Translations under genes and position numbers: made by a program
NCBI RefSeq assembly: GCF_022811705.1
Contig: NZ_CP094528.1
Span: 3,100,001 to 3,164,000 of the forward strand
Source: Agromyces larvae
GTDB lineage: Bacteria > Actinomycetota > Actinomycetes > Actinomycetales > Microbacteriaceae
Direction: 5' to 3'
DNA length: 64,000 bases
Shown here: positions 43,142-52,381 of the stretch, piece after piece
How the letters are laid out: each line of letters starts with the position of its first letter
Position numbering within the stretch: the stretch's first letter is position 1
The notes under the pieces: generated by a model
Database searches by the model: none
The model's input: only the letters and a program-made list of their open reading frames with translations
What the model was told of the DNA's origin: nothing

Positions 43142-43223
43142 GGTACGCCCGCGGTGCGCGGCCCGCCCGAATGTGACCGGCCCCCGCCCGCCCGCTCCGC
43201 TCGACGTTCGGCGAATGTCGGGG

Positions 43224-44609
43224 CTACCGCATGGTGTCGAGGATGCCCGTCAGCTGCTCGAACGTCGTATTCGGGTTGAGGACGGCGAAGCGGGCGTTCG
43301 GGCGGCCCGCGTGCGAACTCGGCGTGACGAAGGCGAGCTGGTCGTCGAGCAGGCGCTGCGACCAGACGTCGTAGTCGGCCTTCGTCCACCCGTCTCGTTC
43401 GAACACGACGACCGCGAGCTGCGGCTTGCGCACCAGGGTGAGTCCGTCGCGCGACGCGATCTCGGCGGCGATGCGGTGGGCGAGCTCGATCGATGCGGTG
43501 ATCGCCTCGCGGTAGGCCGCGGCGCCGTAGGTCGCGAGCGAGAACCAGGTGGGCAGCCCGCGCGCCCGGCGGGTGAGGTGCGCCGCGTAGTCCGACGGGC
43601 TCCACTCGGCCGAGGCGGTGAGCGTGTCGAGGTACTCGGCGTGCTGCGTGTGGGCGCGGCGACCCGCGGCCGGGTCCCGGTAGATCAGCGCGCACGCGTC
43701 GAACGGCGCGAACAGCCACTTGTGCGGGTCGACGATGACCGAGTCGGCGCGTTCGATGCCGGCGAAGTGGCGGCGCGCGATCGGCGACAGCATGGCCGCG
43801 AGCCCGTACGCCCCGTCGACGTGCAGCCACACGTCGTCGTGCGATTCGACGACCTCGGCGATGCCGGCCAGGTCGTCGACGATGCCGAAGTTGGTCGACC
43901 CGCCGGTCGCGACGACGGCGAAGACGGATGCCCCGTGCTCCTCGAGCGCCGCGGCCACCGCGTCGCCGCGCAGCACGCCGCCCGAGTCGGGGGCGACCTG
44001 CACGATCTCGACGTCCATGATGCGGGCGGCCGACGCGACCGACGAGTGCGCCTCGGCGCCGCAGACGAACTTCCAGCGGGCGGGGTGCGGGAGCCCGCGC
44101 TCGTCGAGCTTGCGGCGCGCCTCTTCGCGTGCGGCGACGAGCGCCGACAGGTTGCCGAGCGTGCCGCCCTGCACGAACACGCCGCCGGCGCCCTCGGGCA
44201 GCCCGAACTCGGCGGCGAGCCAGGTGAGCACTTCGTTCTCGGCGTGCACGGCGCCGGCGCCCTCGAGCCAGGAGCCGCCGTAGAGCGCGCTCGCCGACAC
44301 GACGAGGTCGAACGCGGTCGCCGCCTTGGTCGGCGCGACCGGGATGAACGAGAGGTACTGCGGATGGTCGGTGGTGATGCAGGCCGGCGCGAGCACGTGC
44401 TCGAAGATCGACAGCGCGCGGTCGGCGCCGAGGCCCTGCTCGGTCACGGTGCGGCCGGCGAGGCGGCGCAGTTCGGCGGGCGGCGCCGGCTTGTCGAGGG
44501 GGGTGTCGTTCGAGAGGATGCGCCGCCGCGAGTAGTCGAGCACGAGGTCGACGATGCGCTCGTTCTCGTCGCTGATGCGATGCATCCGGGTGGGGTCCGT
44601 ACCGGCCAT
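43224..44609 (-). CDS. Pyridoxal-dependent group II decarboxylase
   Basis: A 461-residue PLP enzyme of the aromatic amino acid/diaminobutyrate/glutamate decarboxylase fold. Visible: HPQYLSFIPVAPTKAATAFDLV near residue 87, FVQGGTLGNLSALVAARE near 145, HVDGAYGLAAMLSP near 265, and VDPHKWLFAPFDAC with the PLP lysine near residue 296. The substrate cannot be told from sequence alone; L-2,4-diaminobutyrate, aspartate or aromatic amino acids are candidates. ATG 44609 has GAGGGAG 5 bases upstream. It stands alone in its orientation group. Confidence 0.88.
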   Translation of the reverse strand: MAGTDPTRMHRISDENERIVDLVLDYSRRRILSNDTPLDKPAPPAELRRLAGRTVTEQGLGADRALSIFEHVLAPACITTDHPQYLSFIPVAPTKAATAFDLVVSASALYGGSWLEGAGAVHAENEVLTWLAAEFGLPEGAGGVFVQGGTLGNLSALVAAREEARRKLDERGLPHPARWKFVCGAEAHSSVASAARIMDVEIVQVAPDSGGVLRGDAVAAALEEHGASVFAVVATGGSTNFGIVDDLAGIAEVVESHDDVWLHVDGAYGLAAMLSPIARRHFAGIERADSVIVDPHKWLFAPFDACALIYRDPAAGRRAHTQHAEYLDTLTASAEWSPSDYAAHLTRRARGLPTWFSLATYGAAAYREAITASIELAHRIAAEIASRDGLTLVRKPQLAVVVFERDGWTKADYDVWSQRLLDDQLAFVTPSSHAGRPNARFAVLNPNTTFEQLTGILDTMR

Positions 44610-44749
44610 CTCGACTCCCTCTCGATCACGCCTGAGACAGTGTGCATGTACGGTGGCCGCCATGCAAGCTGCGGTCGTGAAACCTTCCGTTCACGCAATG
44701 ATCGTGCGTCCGGCTCCCGTTCTGTGATCGAATTCTGCGCCCACCCGAG

Positions 44750-45841
44750 CTACCTTGCGTCGGTCGGCGGCGTCACGTGCAGCTTCGGTCCGGCTCCGGC
44801 GTTTCGGGGGCGGATGCCGCGCAGCACGTCGGCCGTTCCGTCGAGGCCGACGGTCGCGCCGACCAGCACGCGCGGATCCACGTCGCCGCGCGCGTACGCG
44901 GCGATGGTGGGGGAGAGCCCGCCGGACGCGCTGAGGATGCCGGTCGCCCTCACGTCGCGCAGCACCAGCCGGCGGGTGTCGAGGCGGCTCGGCGTGCCCG
45001 AGATGCCGATGCAGACGACCCGCTGGCCGGGCTCGACGAGCTCGACCGCCAACGCCGGCAGCTCGGGCGAGGTGGATGCGTCGATCACCGCATCCCAGCG
45101 GAGCCCGGCGGCCGCCCCGCCCGCGCCCGCGCCCGCGCCCGTGCCCGCGCCCCCGCCCGCGCCCGTGAGGTCCTCGCGCGTCCACACCCCGTCGAATCCG
45201 AGCCCGCGGGCGAACTCGAGCGACCGGCCCGGCCGACCCATGAGGTGCACCTCGGCACCGGCCGCGCGCACGAACATCGCGCAGAGGAGTCCGATGGTGC
45301 CGGGCCCGAGCACGAGCACCCGCTCCCCGGGCCGGACGTCGGCGGCGTGCACCGCGCGCCAGGCGTTGCCGCCCGGCTCGACGAGCGCTCCGGCGACGTC
45401 GTCGACCTCGTCGGGCAGTGCGTGCAGCGCGACCGCGGGCACCGCGAGCTGTTCGGCCAGCGCGCCGGGACGCCCGCCGCGGATGCCGATCTCGGTGCGC
45501 CGGTCGCACACGCGGTGCCGGCCGTCGCGGCAGCGGTCGCAGTCGCCGCAGCCGAGCATCGTGTCGCCGGTGACCCGGCGGCCCAGCCATGACCGGTCGA
45601 CGCCTTCGCCGACCGCCGAGACCCGCCCGGCCCACTCGTGCCCGATCCGGATGGGGAACCGCGCGTGCCCGTCGTGCAGGTAGGCCATCTCGCCGGTGAA
45701 GAACTCGATATCGGTGCCGCACACGCCGGCGCGCGAGACCTCCACCACCACCTCGCCGGGCCCGGCGACCGGCGGCGGCACCTCCTGCACGGAGGCCTCG
45801 CCCGGCCCGGTGATCACGAATGCGCGCATCGGGTCATCCAT
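44750..45841 (-). CDS. Zinc-dependent medium-chain dehydrogenase (sorbitol/galactitol-like)
   Basis: A 363-residue MDR dehydrogenase with zinc sites: catalytic CGTD...GHEWAG and structural CGDCDRCRDGRHRVC near residues 98-112. The Rossmann motif is VLGPGTIGLL near 175. It probably oxidises a sugar or sugar alcohol in the pathway with the adjacent lactonase and dehydratase. It overlaps the SMP-30 gene by 8 bases. A Gly/Ala-only stretch (about residues 226-242), encoded by a GCGCCC hexanucleotide run, is inserted before the strand LRWDAVIDAS. Confidence 0.9.
   Translation of the reverse strand: MDDPMRAFVITGPGEASVQEVPPPVAGPGEVVVEVSRAGVCGTDIEFFTGEMAYLHDGHARFPIRIGHEWAGRVSAVGEGVDRSWLGRRVTGDTMLGCGDCDRCRDGRHRVCDRRTEIGIRGGRPGALAEQLAVPAVALHALPDEVDDVAGALVEPGGNAWRAVHAADVRPGERVLVLGPGTIGLLCAMFVRAAGAEVHLMGRPGRSLEFARGLGFDGVWTREDLTGAGGGAGTGAGAGAGGAAAGLRWDAVIDASTSPELPALAVELVEPGQRVVCIGISGTPSRLDTRRLVLRDVRATGILSASGGLSPTIAAYARGDVDPRVLVGATVGLDGTADVLRGIRPRNAGAGPKLHVTPPTDAR
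45121..45167. repeat. GCGCCC hexanucleotide run within the dehydrogenase gene
   Basis: About eight imperfect copies of the hexamer (with GTGCCC and CCGCCC variants), translated on the minus strand as Gly-Ala. The region is prone to slippage in steps of two codons. Confidence 0.8.
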
Positions 45842-46763
45842 CGCGCTCGTGGGTCGCGGGCCACCCGGTCGAGCCCGCCCAGGAGGCGACCGGCAGCCCG
45901 CGCACGCCCGGCCGGAGCGTGAAGAGCAGCCCGGACGCGGGCGACGCGGCGAGCTGCGCCTCGCTCAGGCCGTCGCTCGCGGTCGTCACGACGAGCGTCG
46001 CGAGGTCGGGCCCCGCGAACGCGACGCTGGTCGCGTGGGCGACCGGCAGCGGGATGCTGCGCACGAGGTCGCCCGCGGGGGAGTACCGCTGCACCTCGCC
46101 GTGATCCCACCGTGCGATCCAGAGGTGCTCCTCCTCGTCGAGGCAGCACCCGTCGGGGTGCATCGCGTCCAGTCGCAGGAACGGCTCGCGCGGCCCGGTC
46201 GCGCCGGGCTGCGGGTCGTAGTCGCGCACGAACACCGTGCGCAGCAGCGTGTCGACGCTGTACATCCGCCGCCCGTCGGCCGTCCAGGCGAGCCCGTTCG
46301 ACAGCGACAGGTCGGCGTCGAGGGTCGTGACCGAACCGTCGTGTTCGACGCGCACGAGCACCTCGTCGGTCGTGTCCTCGGCGAGCGACATCGAGCCGAC
46401 GACGAATCGGCCGGCCGGGTCGGGTGCGCCGTCGTTCAGGCGGCGGCCGCTCCCGGCCGGGAGGAGACGAGGGCCGGATGCCACGGAGCCGTCGACCCCG
46501 CGCACGAGCACCCCCTCGGCGCCGGCGATCAGCCACTCGCCCGACTCCGCGACCGCGATCGCCCCGACCGTGCCGGCCTCGGGCAGCCCGACCCGCTCGA
46601 CGACCTCGACCGTGCCGTCGTCGCGCAACGCACCGACCAGCACCAGCGCCCGCCGGATGTCGACCCACAGCAGGCGCTCGCGCGCGGCATCCCACACCGG
46701 GCCCTCGCCGAGCACGCAACGCTCGCGGTTCGCCGGGCGCACCTCGTCGCCCCGGTCGGGCAT
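45834..46763 (-). CDS. SMP-30/gluconolactonase family sugar lactonase
   Basis: A 309-residue six-bladed propeller lactonase that opens sugar acid lactones. Features: LGEGPVWDAARERLLWVDI near residue 18 (metal-binding Glu), GRRLNDGAPDPAGRFVVGSM near 105, SNGLAWTADGRRMYSVDT near 155. Together with the dehydrogenase (sugar to lactone) and the divergent IlvD/Edd dehydratase, it fits a non-phosphorylative sugar oxidation route. ATG 46763 has GAAGGAG 6 bases upstream. Confidence 0.9.
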   Translation of the reverse strand: MPDRGDEVRPANRERCVLGEGPVWDAARERLLWVDIRRALVLVGALRDDGTVEVVERVGLPEAGTVGAIAVAESGEWLIAGAEGVLVRGVDGSVASGPRLLPAGSGRRLNDGAPDPAGRFVVGSMSLAEDTTDEVLVRVEHDGSVTTLDADLSLSNGLAWTADGRRMYSVDTLLRTVFVRDYDPQPGATGPREPFLRLDAMHPDGCCLDEEEHLWIARWDHGEVQRYSPAGDLVRSIPLPVAHATSVAFAGPDLATLVVTTASDGLSEAQLAASPASGLLFTLRPGVRGLPVASWAGSTGWPATHERDG

Positions 46764-46878
46764 GCCGTCTCCTTCGATCGACTGGCATCCATCATGCCGA
46801 CCGATCGGGCGGCGGGGCATCCGTTCTCGCCGAACTCGCGCGTCGCGTGATAGACCGAACGCGGGAAGCAGGTGCACG

Positions 46879-48597
46879 ATGACGTCACGACTCCGCAGCG
46901 ACGAGTGGTACGCGGGCGACGACCGCAACGCGTACATCCACCGGGCGTGGATGCGCCGCGGCGTGCCGCAGAGCGCGTTCGAGGGTCGCCCGCAGATCGC
47001 GATCGCGAACACCGCCTCCGACCTGACGCCGTGCAACGCGCACCTCGACGAGGTCGGCGGGTCCGTGCGCAACGGGGTCTACGAGGCCGGCGGCATCCCG
47101 CTCGACCTGCCCGCGGTGTCGCTCGGCGAGACGCTCGTGCGTCCGACGGCGATGCTCTGGCGCAACCTCGCCGCGATGGCGACCGAGGAGATGCTGCGCG
47201 CCAACCCCGTCGACGGCGTGGTGCTGCTCGGCGGCTGCGACAAGACCATCCCGGCGCTCGTGATGGCCGCCGCGAGCGTCGACCTGCCCGCCGTCGTCGT
47301 CCCCGGCGGGCCGATGCTGAACGGCACGTTCCGCGGCGTGCCGCTCGGGTGCGGCACCGACGTGTGGCGGCTCAGCGAGGAGGTCCGCGCGGGCACGCTC
47401 TCGGAACGCGACTTCCGGAGGTCGGAGTCGTCGATGATCCGCAGCCGGGGGCACTGCAACACGATGGGCACGGCGTCGACCATGGCGCTCGTCGCCGAGG
47501 CGCTCGGGCTGGTGATGCCCGGCCTCGCCGGAACGCCGGCGCCCGACAGCCGGCTCCTCGAGGCGGCGCACGGCACCGGCCGGCTCGCGGTCGAGCTCGT
47601 GGCATCCGATCGGCGCCCGAGCACCTTCCTCACCGAGGCGAGCTTCCGCAACGCGATCGTCGCGCTCGCCGCGATCGGCGGGTCGACGAACGCGGTCGTG
47701 CACCTGCTCGCGATCGCCGGGCGGCTGGGGATCGACCTCGAACTCGCCGACTTCGACCGGATCGGCGCCGAGGTGCCGCTGCTCGTGAACCTGCAACCCG
47801 CGGGCCGCTTCCTCATGGAGGACCTGCACCGGGCGGGCGGGTTCCTCGCCGTGCTGCGCGAGGTGCGGGACCTCCTGGACCCGACGGCGCTGACCGTGAC
47901 GGGGCATCCGCTCGTCTCGTACCTGGATGACGCGCGCATCTGGGATCCCGAGGTGATCGCGCCGCGCGACGCGCCCCTGCTGCCGGCGGCGGGCATCAGC
48001 GTGCTGCACGGCAGCCTCGCGCCGGGCGGCGCGATCATCAAGCCCGCCGCCGCGTCGCCGCACCTGCTGCAGCATCGCGGGCGGGCCGTCGTGTTCGACA
48101 GCGTCGAGGACTTCCGCGCGCGCATCGACGACCCCGACCTCGAGGTGGATGCCTCGTCGGTGCTCGTGCTGCGCGGGTGCGGGCCGCGCGGATACCCGGG
48201 CATGCCCGAGGTGGCGAACCTGCCGCTGCCGCGGAAGCTCCTCGAGCAGGGCGTGCGCGACATGGTGCGCATCTGCGACGGGCGCATGAGCGGCACGGCG
48301 TACGGCACGGTCGTGCTGCACGTCACGCCCGAGGCCGCGGCCGGCGGGCCGCTGGCGGTCGTGCGCACGGGCGACTGGATCTCGCTCGACGTGCGGGCCC
48401 GGCGGCTCGACCTCGAGGTGCCGGCCGAGGAGCTCGCCGCGCGCGAGCCGTCGCGTGCGACCGTCGACGGGTTCGCGTCGCCGCGCCGCGGGTGGGAGCG
48501 GCTCTACGTCGACCACGTCATGCAGGCCGACACCGGCGCCGACCTCGACTTCCTGGTCGGCGCCTCGGGGTCGGAGGTGAGCCGGGAGTCGCACTGA
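46879..48597 (+). CDS. IlvD/Edd family sugar-acid dehydratase
   Basis: A 572-residue Fe-S dehydratase. Three Fe-S cysteines are visible: Cys52 in TPCNAH, Cys120 in GGCDKT and Cys193 in GHCNTMGTAS. The SDR-like C-terminal VRICDGRMSGTAYGTVVLHV is typical. Its partner genes (dehydrogenase and lactonase, divergent) point to a sugar acid such as arabinonate, xylonate or galactonate as substrate rather than the branched-chain amino acid intermediate; this is inference. ATG 46879 is chosen because the family start (RNAYIHRAWMRRG near residue 18) follows it directly. Confidence 0.9.
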   Translation: MTSRLRSDEWYAGDDRNAYIHRAWMRRGVPQSAFEGRPQIAIANTASDLTPCNAHLDEVGGSVRNGVYEAGGIPLDLPAVSLGETLVRPTAMLWRNLAAMATEEMLRANPVDGVVLLGGCDKTIPALVMAAASVDLPAVVVPGGPMLNGTFRGVPLGCGTDVWRLSEEVRAGTLSERDFRRSESSMIRSRGHCNTMGTASTMALVAEALGLVMPGLAGTPAPDSRLLEAAHGTGRLAVELVASDRRPSTFLTEASFRNAIVALAAIGGSTNAVVHLLAIAGRLGIDLELADFDRIGAEVPLLVNLQPAGRFLMEDLHRAGGFLAVLREVRDLLDPTALTVTGHPLVSYLDDARIWDPEVIAPRDAPLLPAAGISVLHGSLAPGGAIIKPAAASPHLLQHRGRAVVFDSVEDFRARIDDPDLEVDASSVLVLRGCGPRGYPGMPEVANLPLPRKLLEQGVRDMVRICDGRMSGTAYGTVVLHVTPEAAAGGPLAVVRTGDWISLDVRARRLDLEVPAEELAAREPSRATVDGFASPRRGWERLYVDHVMQADTGADLDFLVGASGSEVSRESH

Positions 48598-48606
48598 GGG
48601 GCGGCG

Positions 48607-49158
48607 CTACGGCGCACCCGGGCCGAGCAGCATCCGCCACACCCAGTCGACGGCGACCTCGACCGGCGGACGCGGGTCGCGCTCGAGCCACGCCTCGATC
48701 ACGCCGAGCACCGACCCGGTGACGCCCGCTGCGACCACATCGAGCGGCAGCGTCTCGAACACATCGGCGCCCGATGAACGGATGCTCTCGAGCGCGATCT
48801 GCTGGATGCGCCCCTGGAGCCGCGCCCGCACCACCGCCGAGCCCTGCGGCCCGAGCACCCGACGGTAGAGGTCGGCGTTCTCGTCGTAGTGCCGCAGGTA
48901 GGCGACGAGGGCGTCGGGCGGAGCATCCAATCGACCGACGCCCTCGGGCAGCGTCGCGCCCGCCTCCTCGACGGCCGTGTCGAGCGCGTCGGCGAGCAGC
49001 GTGTCCTTGTCGGGGTAGTGCTGGTAGAAGCTCGACCGGTTCACGGCCGCGCGCTCGGCGATGTCGGCGATGGTGATCTCGTCGAGGGGTCGCTCCCGGG
49101 CGAGGTCGAGCAGCGCGCGCTGGAGGCTGCGTCGGGTGCGCGCGATCCGGGGGTCCAT
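48607..49158 (-). CDS. TetR family regulator, probable repressor of the MMPL exporter
   Basis: A 183-residue repressor. The helix-turn-helix (LDEITIADIAERAAVNRSSFYQHYPDKDTLL, residues 27-57 in two parts) is clear; a TetR_C-type domain follows. It is divergent from the MMPL gene with 117 bases between, which contain the direct repeat CTGTCGGT...CTGTCGGT at about 49207-49227. It converges on the dehydratase gene, 9 bases away. Confidence 0.88.
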   Translation of the reverse strand: MDPRIARTRRSLQRALLDLARERPLDEITIADIAERAAVNRSSFYQHYPDKDTLLADALDTAVEEAGATLPEGVGRLDAPPDALVAYLRHYDENADLYRRVLGPQGSAVVRARLQGRIQQIALESIRSSGADVFETLPLDVVAAGVTGSVLGVIEAWLERDPRPPVEVAVDWVWRMLLGPGAP

Positions 49159-49275
49159 GGGGTGATTCTGCCAGCCGGATGTCTCGGGGCTGGGATTTTT
49201 CCAACATCTGTCGGTTATCCTGTCGGTGGCCCGACGACGTGCTCCGCCTCCCCACCTCTCGAAAGGCTCGTTCGA

Positions 49276-51882
49276 ATGGCCGAACTCCTCTACCGTCTCG
49301 GGCGCTTCTCGGCGCGTCGCGCCTGGGTCGTCATCGTCGGATGGCTCGTCGTGCTCGGGCTCGCGGGCGGGGCGTTCCTCGCCTTCGGCGGCGCGCTCGC
49401 GACCAGCTTCAGCATCCCCGGCACCGAGACCGCGCGGGTCATCGACCAGCTCGAGGACGAGATCGGCGGCATCGGCGGCGCGACCGGCACCGTGGTGTTC
49501 CAGACCGACGACGGCTCGGCGTTCACCGCCGCGCAGCAGGACGAGATCGCCGACGTGCTCGGCGAGATCGAGGGCATCGACGGGGTGGCGAGCGTCGTCG
49601 ACCCGTTCCAGACCACCGCCGACCTCGAGGAGCAGACCCGGCAGCTCGCCGACGGGCAGACCCAGCTCGCCGACGGGGCGGCGCAGCTCGACCAGTCGCA
49701 GGAGCAGCTCGACGCCGGGCAGGCGCAGCTCGACGCGGCACGCGCCCAAGCCGACGCCGGGCAGGCGCAACTCGACGCGGCCGTACAGCAGGCGCAGGAT
49801 GCCGGGGCCTACGACCTCGCCGCCGACCGGTTCGCAGCGCAGCAGGCCCAGCTCGACGCCGGGTTCGCCGAACTCGACGCGCAGCAGGCGCAGCTCGACG
49901 CCGGGCAGGAGCAGCTCGACGACGGCCGCGCCGAACTCGAGGCGAACACCGTGCAGCTCGACGCGGGCCGGCGGCTGCTCGACGCGAGCGCCGAGATCCG
50001 CACCGTCTCGGCGGACGGCGCGACCGCGATCGGCGCCGTGCTCTTCGAGGACACCCTCTTCACGCTCTCCACCGAGACCAAGGCGGCCGTCGCCGAGGTG
50101 CTCGACGGCGCCGGCATCGACGGCGTGACCGTCGACTACTCGGCCGAGATCGCCGCCTCGATCGACGGCCTCCTCGGCGTCGGCGAGATCGTCGGCGTGC
50201 TCGTCGCCGCGATCGTGCTCATCGTGATGCTGCGGGCGCTGCTGCCCGCCCTGCTGCCGCTCGTCTCGGCGCTCATCGGCGTCGGCGTCGGCGTGGCCGG
50301 GTCGCTCGCGTTCTCGGGCGTCGTCGACATGTCGTCGGTCACCCCCGTGCTCGGCGTCATGCTCGGCCTCGCCGTCGGCATCGACTACACGCTGTTCATC
50401 ATCAACCGCCACCGGCGACAGCTGCTCGCCGGAGTCGAGCTGCACGAGTCGATCGGGCTCGCGAACGGCACCTCGGGCAACGCCGTCGTGTTCGCCGGGT
50501 CGACGGTGCTCGTCGCCCTGCTCGCGCTGAACGTCACCGGCATCCCGTTCCTCGGCGTGATGGGCACGGTCGGCGCCGCCTGCGTGCTCATCGCGGTGCT
50601 CATCGCCGTGACCCTCACGCCCGCGATGCTCGGGTTGCTGAAGCTGCGGGTGCTCGGCAAGCGGGCCCGCGCCCAGATCGGCCACGAGGCGCACGCGGCG
50701 CCCGTGATCCGCCCCATGCGCACCTCGACGGCGATCCTCGCGCTCGTGGCATCCGTGGTGGGCCTGCTCGTCATCGCCGCCCCCGCGCTGTCCATGCGGC
50801 TCGGGCTGCCGACCGGGTCGTCGGAGGCGACCGACTCGACCCAGTACCGCGCCTACACGGCCGTGGCCGACGGGTTCGGCGCCGGGCAGAACGGGCCGAT
50901 CCTCGTGGTCGCCGAACTGCCGTCGCCGGTCGAGGGCGACGACGTCGTGCTCGCCCAGGCCGACCTCGCCGACTGGCTCATGGCGCAGGACGACGTCGTC
51001 GCGGCCGCGCCCGTCGGCGTCAGCGACGACGGCGAGGTGCTGGCCTTCCAGGTGGTCCCCGCGGACGGGCCGACGAGCGAGTCGACCGAGGCGCTCGTGC
51101 ACTCGCTGCGCGACGCGTCGCCGGTGGCGTTCGACGGTTCCGTGTCCGATGCCGCCGGCGCCGCCGGCGCCGCCGGGATCGACGGCGAGGTCGCGCTCGG
51201 CGTCGCCGGCCAGGCCAGCGGCAACATCGACATCTCGCAGAAGCTCGCCGACGCGCTGCCCGTGTACCTCGCGGTCGTGATCGGCCTGTCCCTGCTGATC
51301 ATGATCGTCGTGTTCCGCTCGCTCGTGGTGCCGCTGGTCGCGACCGGCGGATTCGTGCTCAGCCTGTTCGCCGCGTTCGGCGCGATCGTCGCGGTCTACC
51401 AGTGGGGATGGCTCGGCGGCCTGTTCGGCGTGCACGACCCCGGTCCCGTGCTGAACTTCGCGCCGATCATCATCATGGGCGTGCTCTTCGGGCTCGCGAT
51501 GGACTACCAGCTGTTCCTCGTGTCGGGCATGCGCGAGGCGTACGTGCACGGCCTGCCCGCCCGCAACGCGGTCATCGCCGGCCTGCGCAACGGCCGCGCC
51601 GTCGTGACCGCCGCCGCGCTCATCATGGTCGCGGTGTTCGGCGGGTTCGTGTTCTCGCACCTCGGCATGGTGCGCCCGCTCGGGTTCGGACTCGCGATCG
51701 GCGTGCTCTTCGACGCGTTCGTGGTGCGCATGGTGCTGGTGCCGGCGATCATGCACCTCGTCGGCCGCGGAGCATGGTGGCTGCCGAAGTGGCTCGACCG
51801 CATCATCCCGAACGTCGACGTCGAGGGCGCCGCCCTCGAACGCACGCACCACGTGCACGGCGTCGCCCACGAGGAGGAGTAG
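49276..51882 (+). CDS. MMPL family RND transporter
   Basis: An 868-residue membrane exporter of the MmpL/YdfJ/YdgH type. Twelve membrane helices are arranged as 1+5 and 1+5, with GIDYTLFIINRHRRQ near residue 370 and AMDYQLFLVSGMREAYVHG near 745 (the proton-relay motifs). The first extracellular loop carries an unusual Gln/Asp/Ala repeat (QLDAGQAQLDA, about residues 115-240) that should form a coiled coil. Substrates may be lipids or drugs; the divergent TetR supports an efflux role. RBS GAAAGG is 10 bases upstream. Confidence 0.9.
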   Translation: MAELLYRLGRFSARRAWVVIVGWLVVLGLAGGAFLAFGGALATSFSIPGTETARVIDQLEDEIGGIGGATGTVVFQTDDGSAFTAAQQDEIADVLGEIEGIDGVASVVDPFQTTADLEEQTRQLADGQTQLADGAAQLDQSQEQLDAGQAQLDAARAQADAGQAQLDAAVQQAQDAGAYDLAADRFAAQQAQLDAGFAELDAQQAQLDAGQEQLDDGRAELEANTVQLDAGRRLLDASAEIRTVSADGATAIGAVLFEDTLFTLSTETKAAVAEVLDGAGIDGVTVDYSAEIAASIDGLLGVGEIVGVLVAAIVLIVMLRALLPALLPLVSALIGVGVGVAGSLAFSGVVDMSSVTPVLGVMLGLAVGIDYTLFIINRHRRQLLAGVELHESIGLANGTSGNAVVFAGSTVLVALLALNVTGIPFLGVMGTVGAACVLIAVLIAVTLTPAMLGLLKLRVLGKRARAQIGHEAHAAPVIRPMRTSTAILALVASVVGLLVIAAPALSMRLGLPTGSSEATDSTQYRAYTAVADGFGAGQNGPILVVAELPSPVEGDDVVLAQADLADWLMAQDDVVAAAPVGVSDDGEVLAFQVVPADGPTSESTEALVHSLRDASPVAFDGSVSDAAGAAGAAGIDGEVALGVAGQASGNIDISQKLADALPVYLAVVIGLSLLIMIVVFRSLVVPLVATGGFVLSLFAAFGAIVAVYQWGWLGGLFGVHDPGPVLNFAPIIIMGVLFGLAMDYQLFLVSGMREAYVHGLPARNAVIAGLRNGRAVVTAAALIMVAVFGGFVFSHLGMVRPLGFGLAIGVLFDAFVVRMVLVPAIMHLVGRGAWWLPKWLDRIIPNVDVEGAALERTHHVHGVAHEEE

Positions 51883-51987
51883 GGCTCCACGGATGGTTCG
51901 TGAAGGCTGTGGAAAGTCACGGTCGTGTCGTCCCGGACTCTGCTAGGAAGACTGGAGCGTTTCCCCGGACGAATGGACGTGCCCTAC

Positions 51988-52377
51988 ATGAGCGCCAGCA
52001 ATGAAGCAGTGAGCGACTACGCCGCCGTCGGCGGCGGCCCGGCGATCTCCGCCGTGGTCGACCGGTTCTACGAACTCGTGCTCGGCGACGAGCGACTCGT
52101 CGGCTACTTCGACGGGGTCGAGATCCACCGCCTCAAGCGCCACCAGGTCGCCCTGGTCTCGCAGGTCATGGGCGGGCCCGTGGCCTACTCGGGCCGCGAC
52201 CTCCGCAGCGCACACGAGCGCCTCGGCATCTCCGAGGCCGACTTCGACCTGGTGGTCGTGCACCTCGTGACCGCGCTCACCGAGGCCGGGGTTCCCGAAG
52301 AGATCATCGGTCGCGTCGGCGCCGCCCTGGCGCAGTCCCAGCCCGAGATCGTCGGGGCCGGCGCGGCGCACGCCTGA
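51988..52377 (+). CDS. Truncated haemoglobin, group I-type
   Basis: A 129-residue 2-on-2 globin. Features: AVGGGPAISAVVDRFYELVLGDERLVGYFDG (helices A-C, residues 14-40), HRLKRHQVALVSQVMGGP (proximal region), and the late YSGRDLRSAHERLGI with the haem-ligand His. It binds O2 or NO. The start is either ATG 51988 or ATG 51973 (five residues longer); neither has a strong ribosome site. Only 4 bases separate it from the flavohaemoglobin gene, so they form one operon. Confidence 0.9.
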   Translation: MSASNEAVSDYAAVGGGPAISAVVDRFYELVLGDERLVGYFDGVEIHRLKRHQVALVSQVMGGPVAYSGRDLRSAHERLGISEADFDLVVVHLVTALTEAGVPEEIIGRVGAALAQSQPEIVGAGAAHA

Positions 52378-52381
52378 CGCG

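Noticed and set aside
49207..49227. CTGTCGGT direct repeats upstream of the MMPL gene as a TetR operator
   Set aside because: They are direct, not inverted, and I see no matching site elsewhere; too weak to call.
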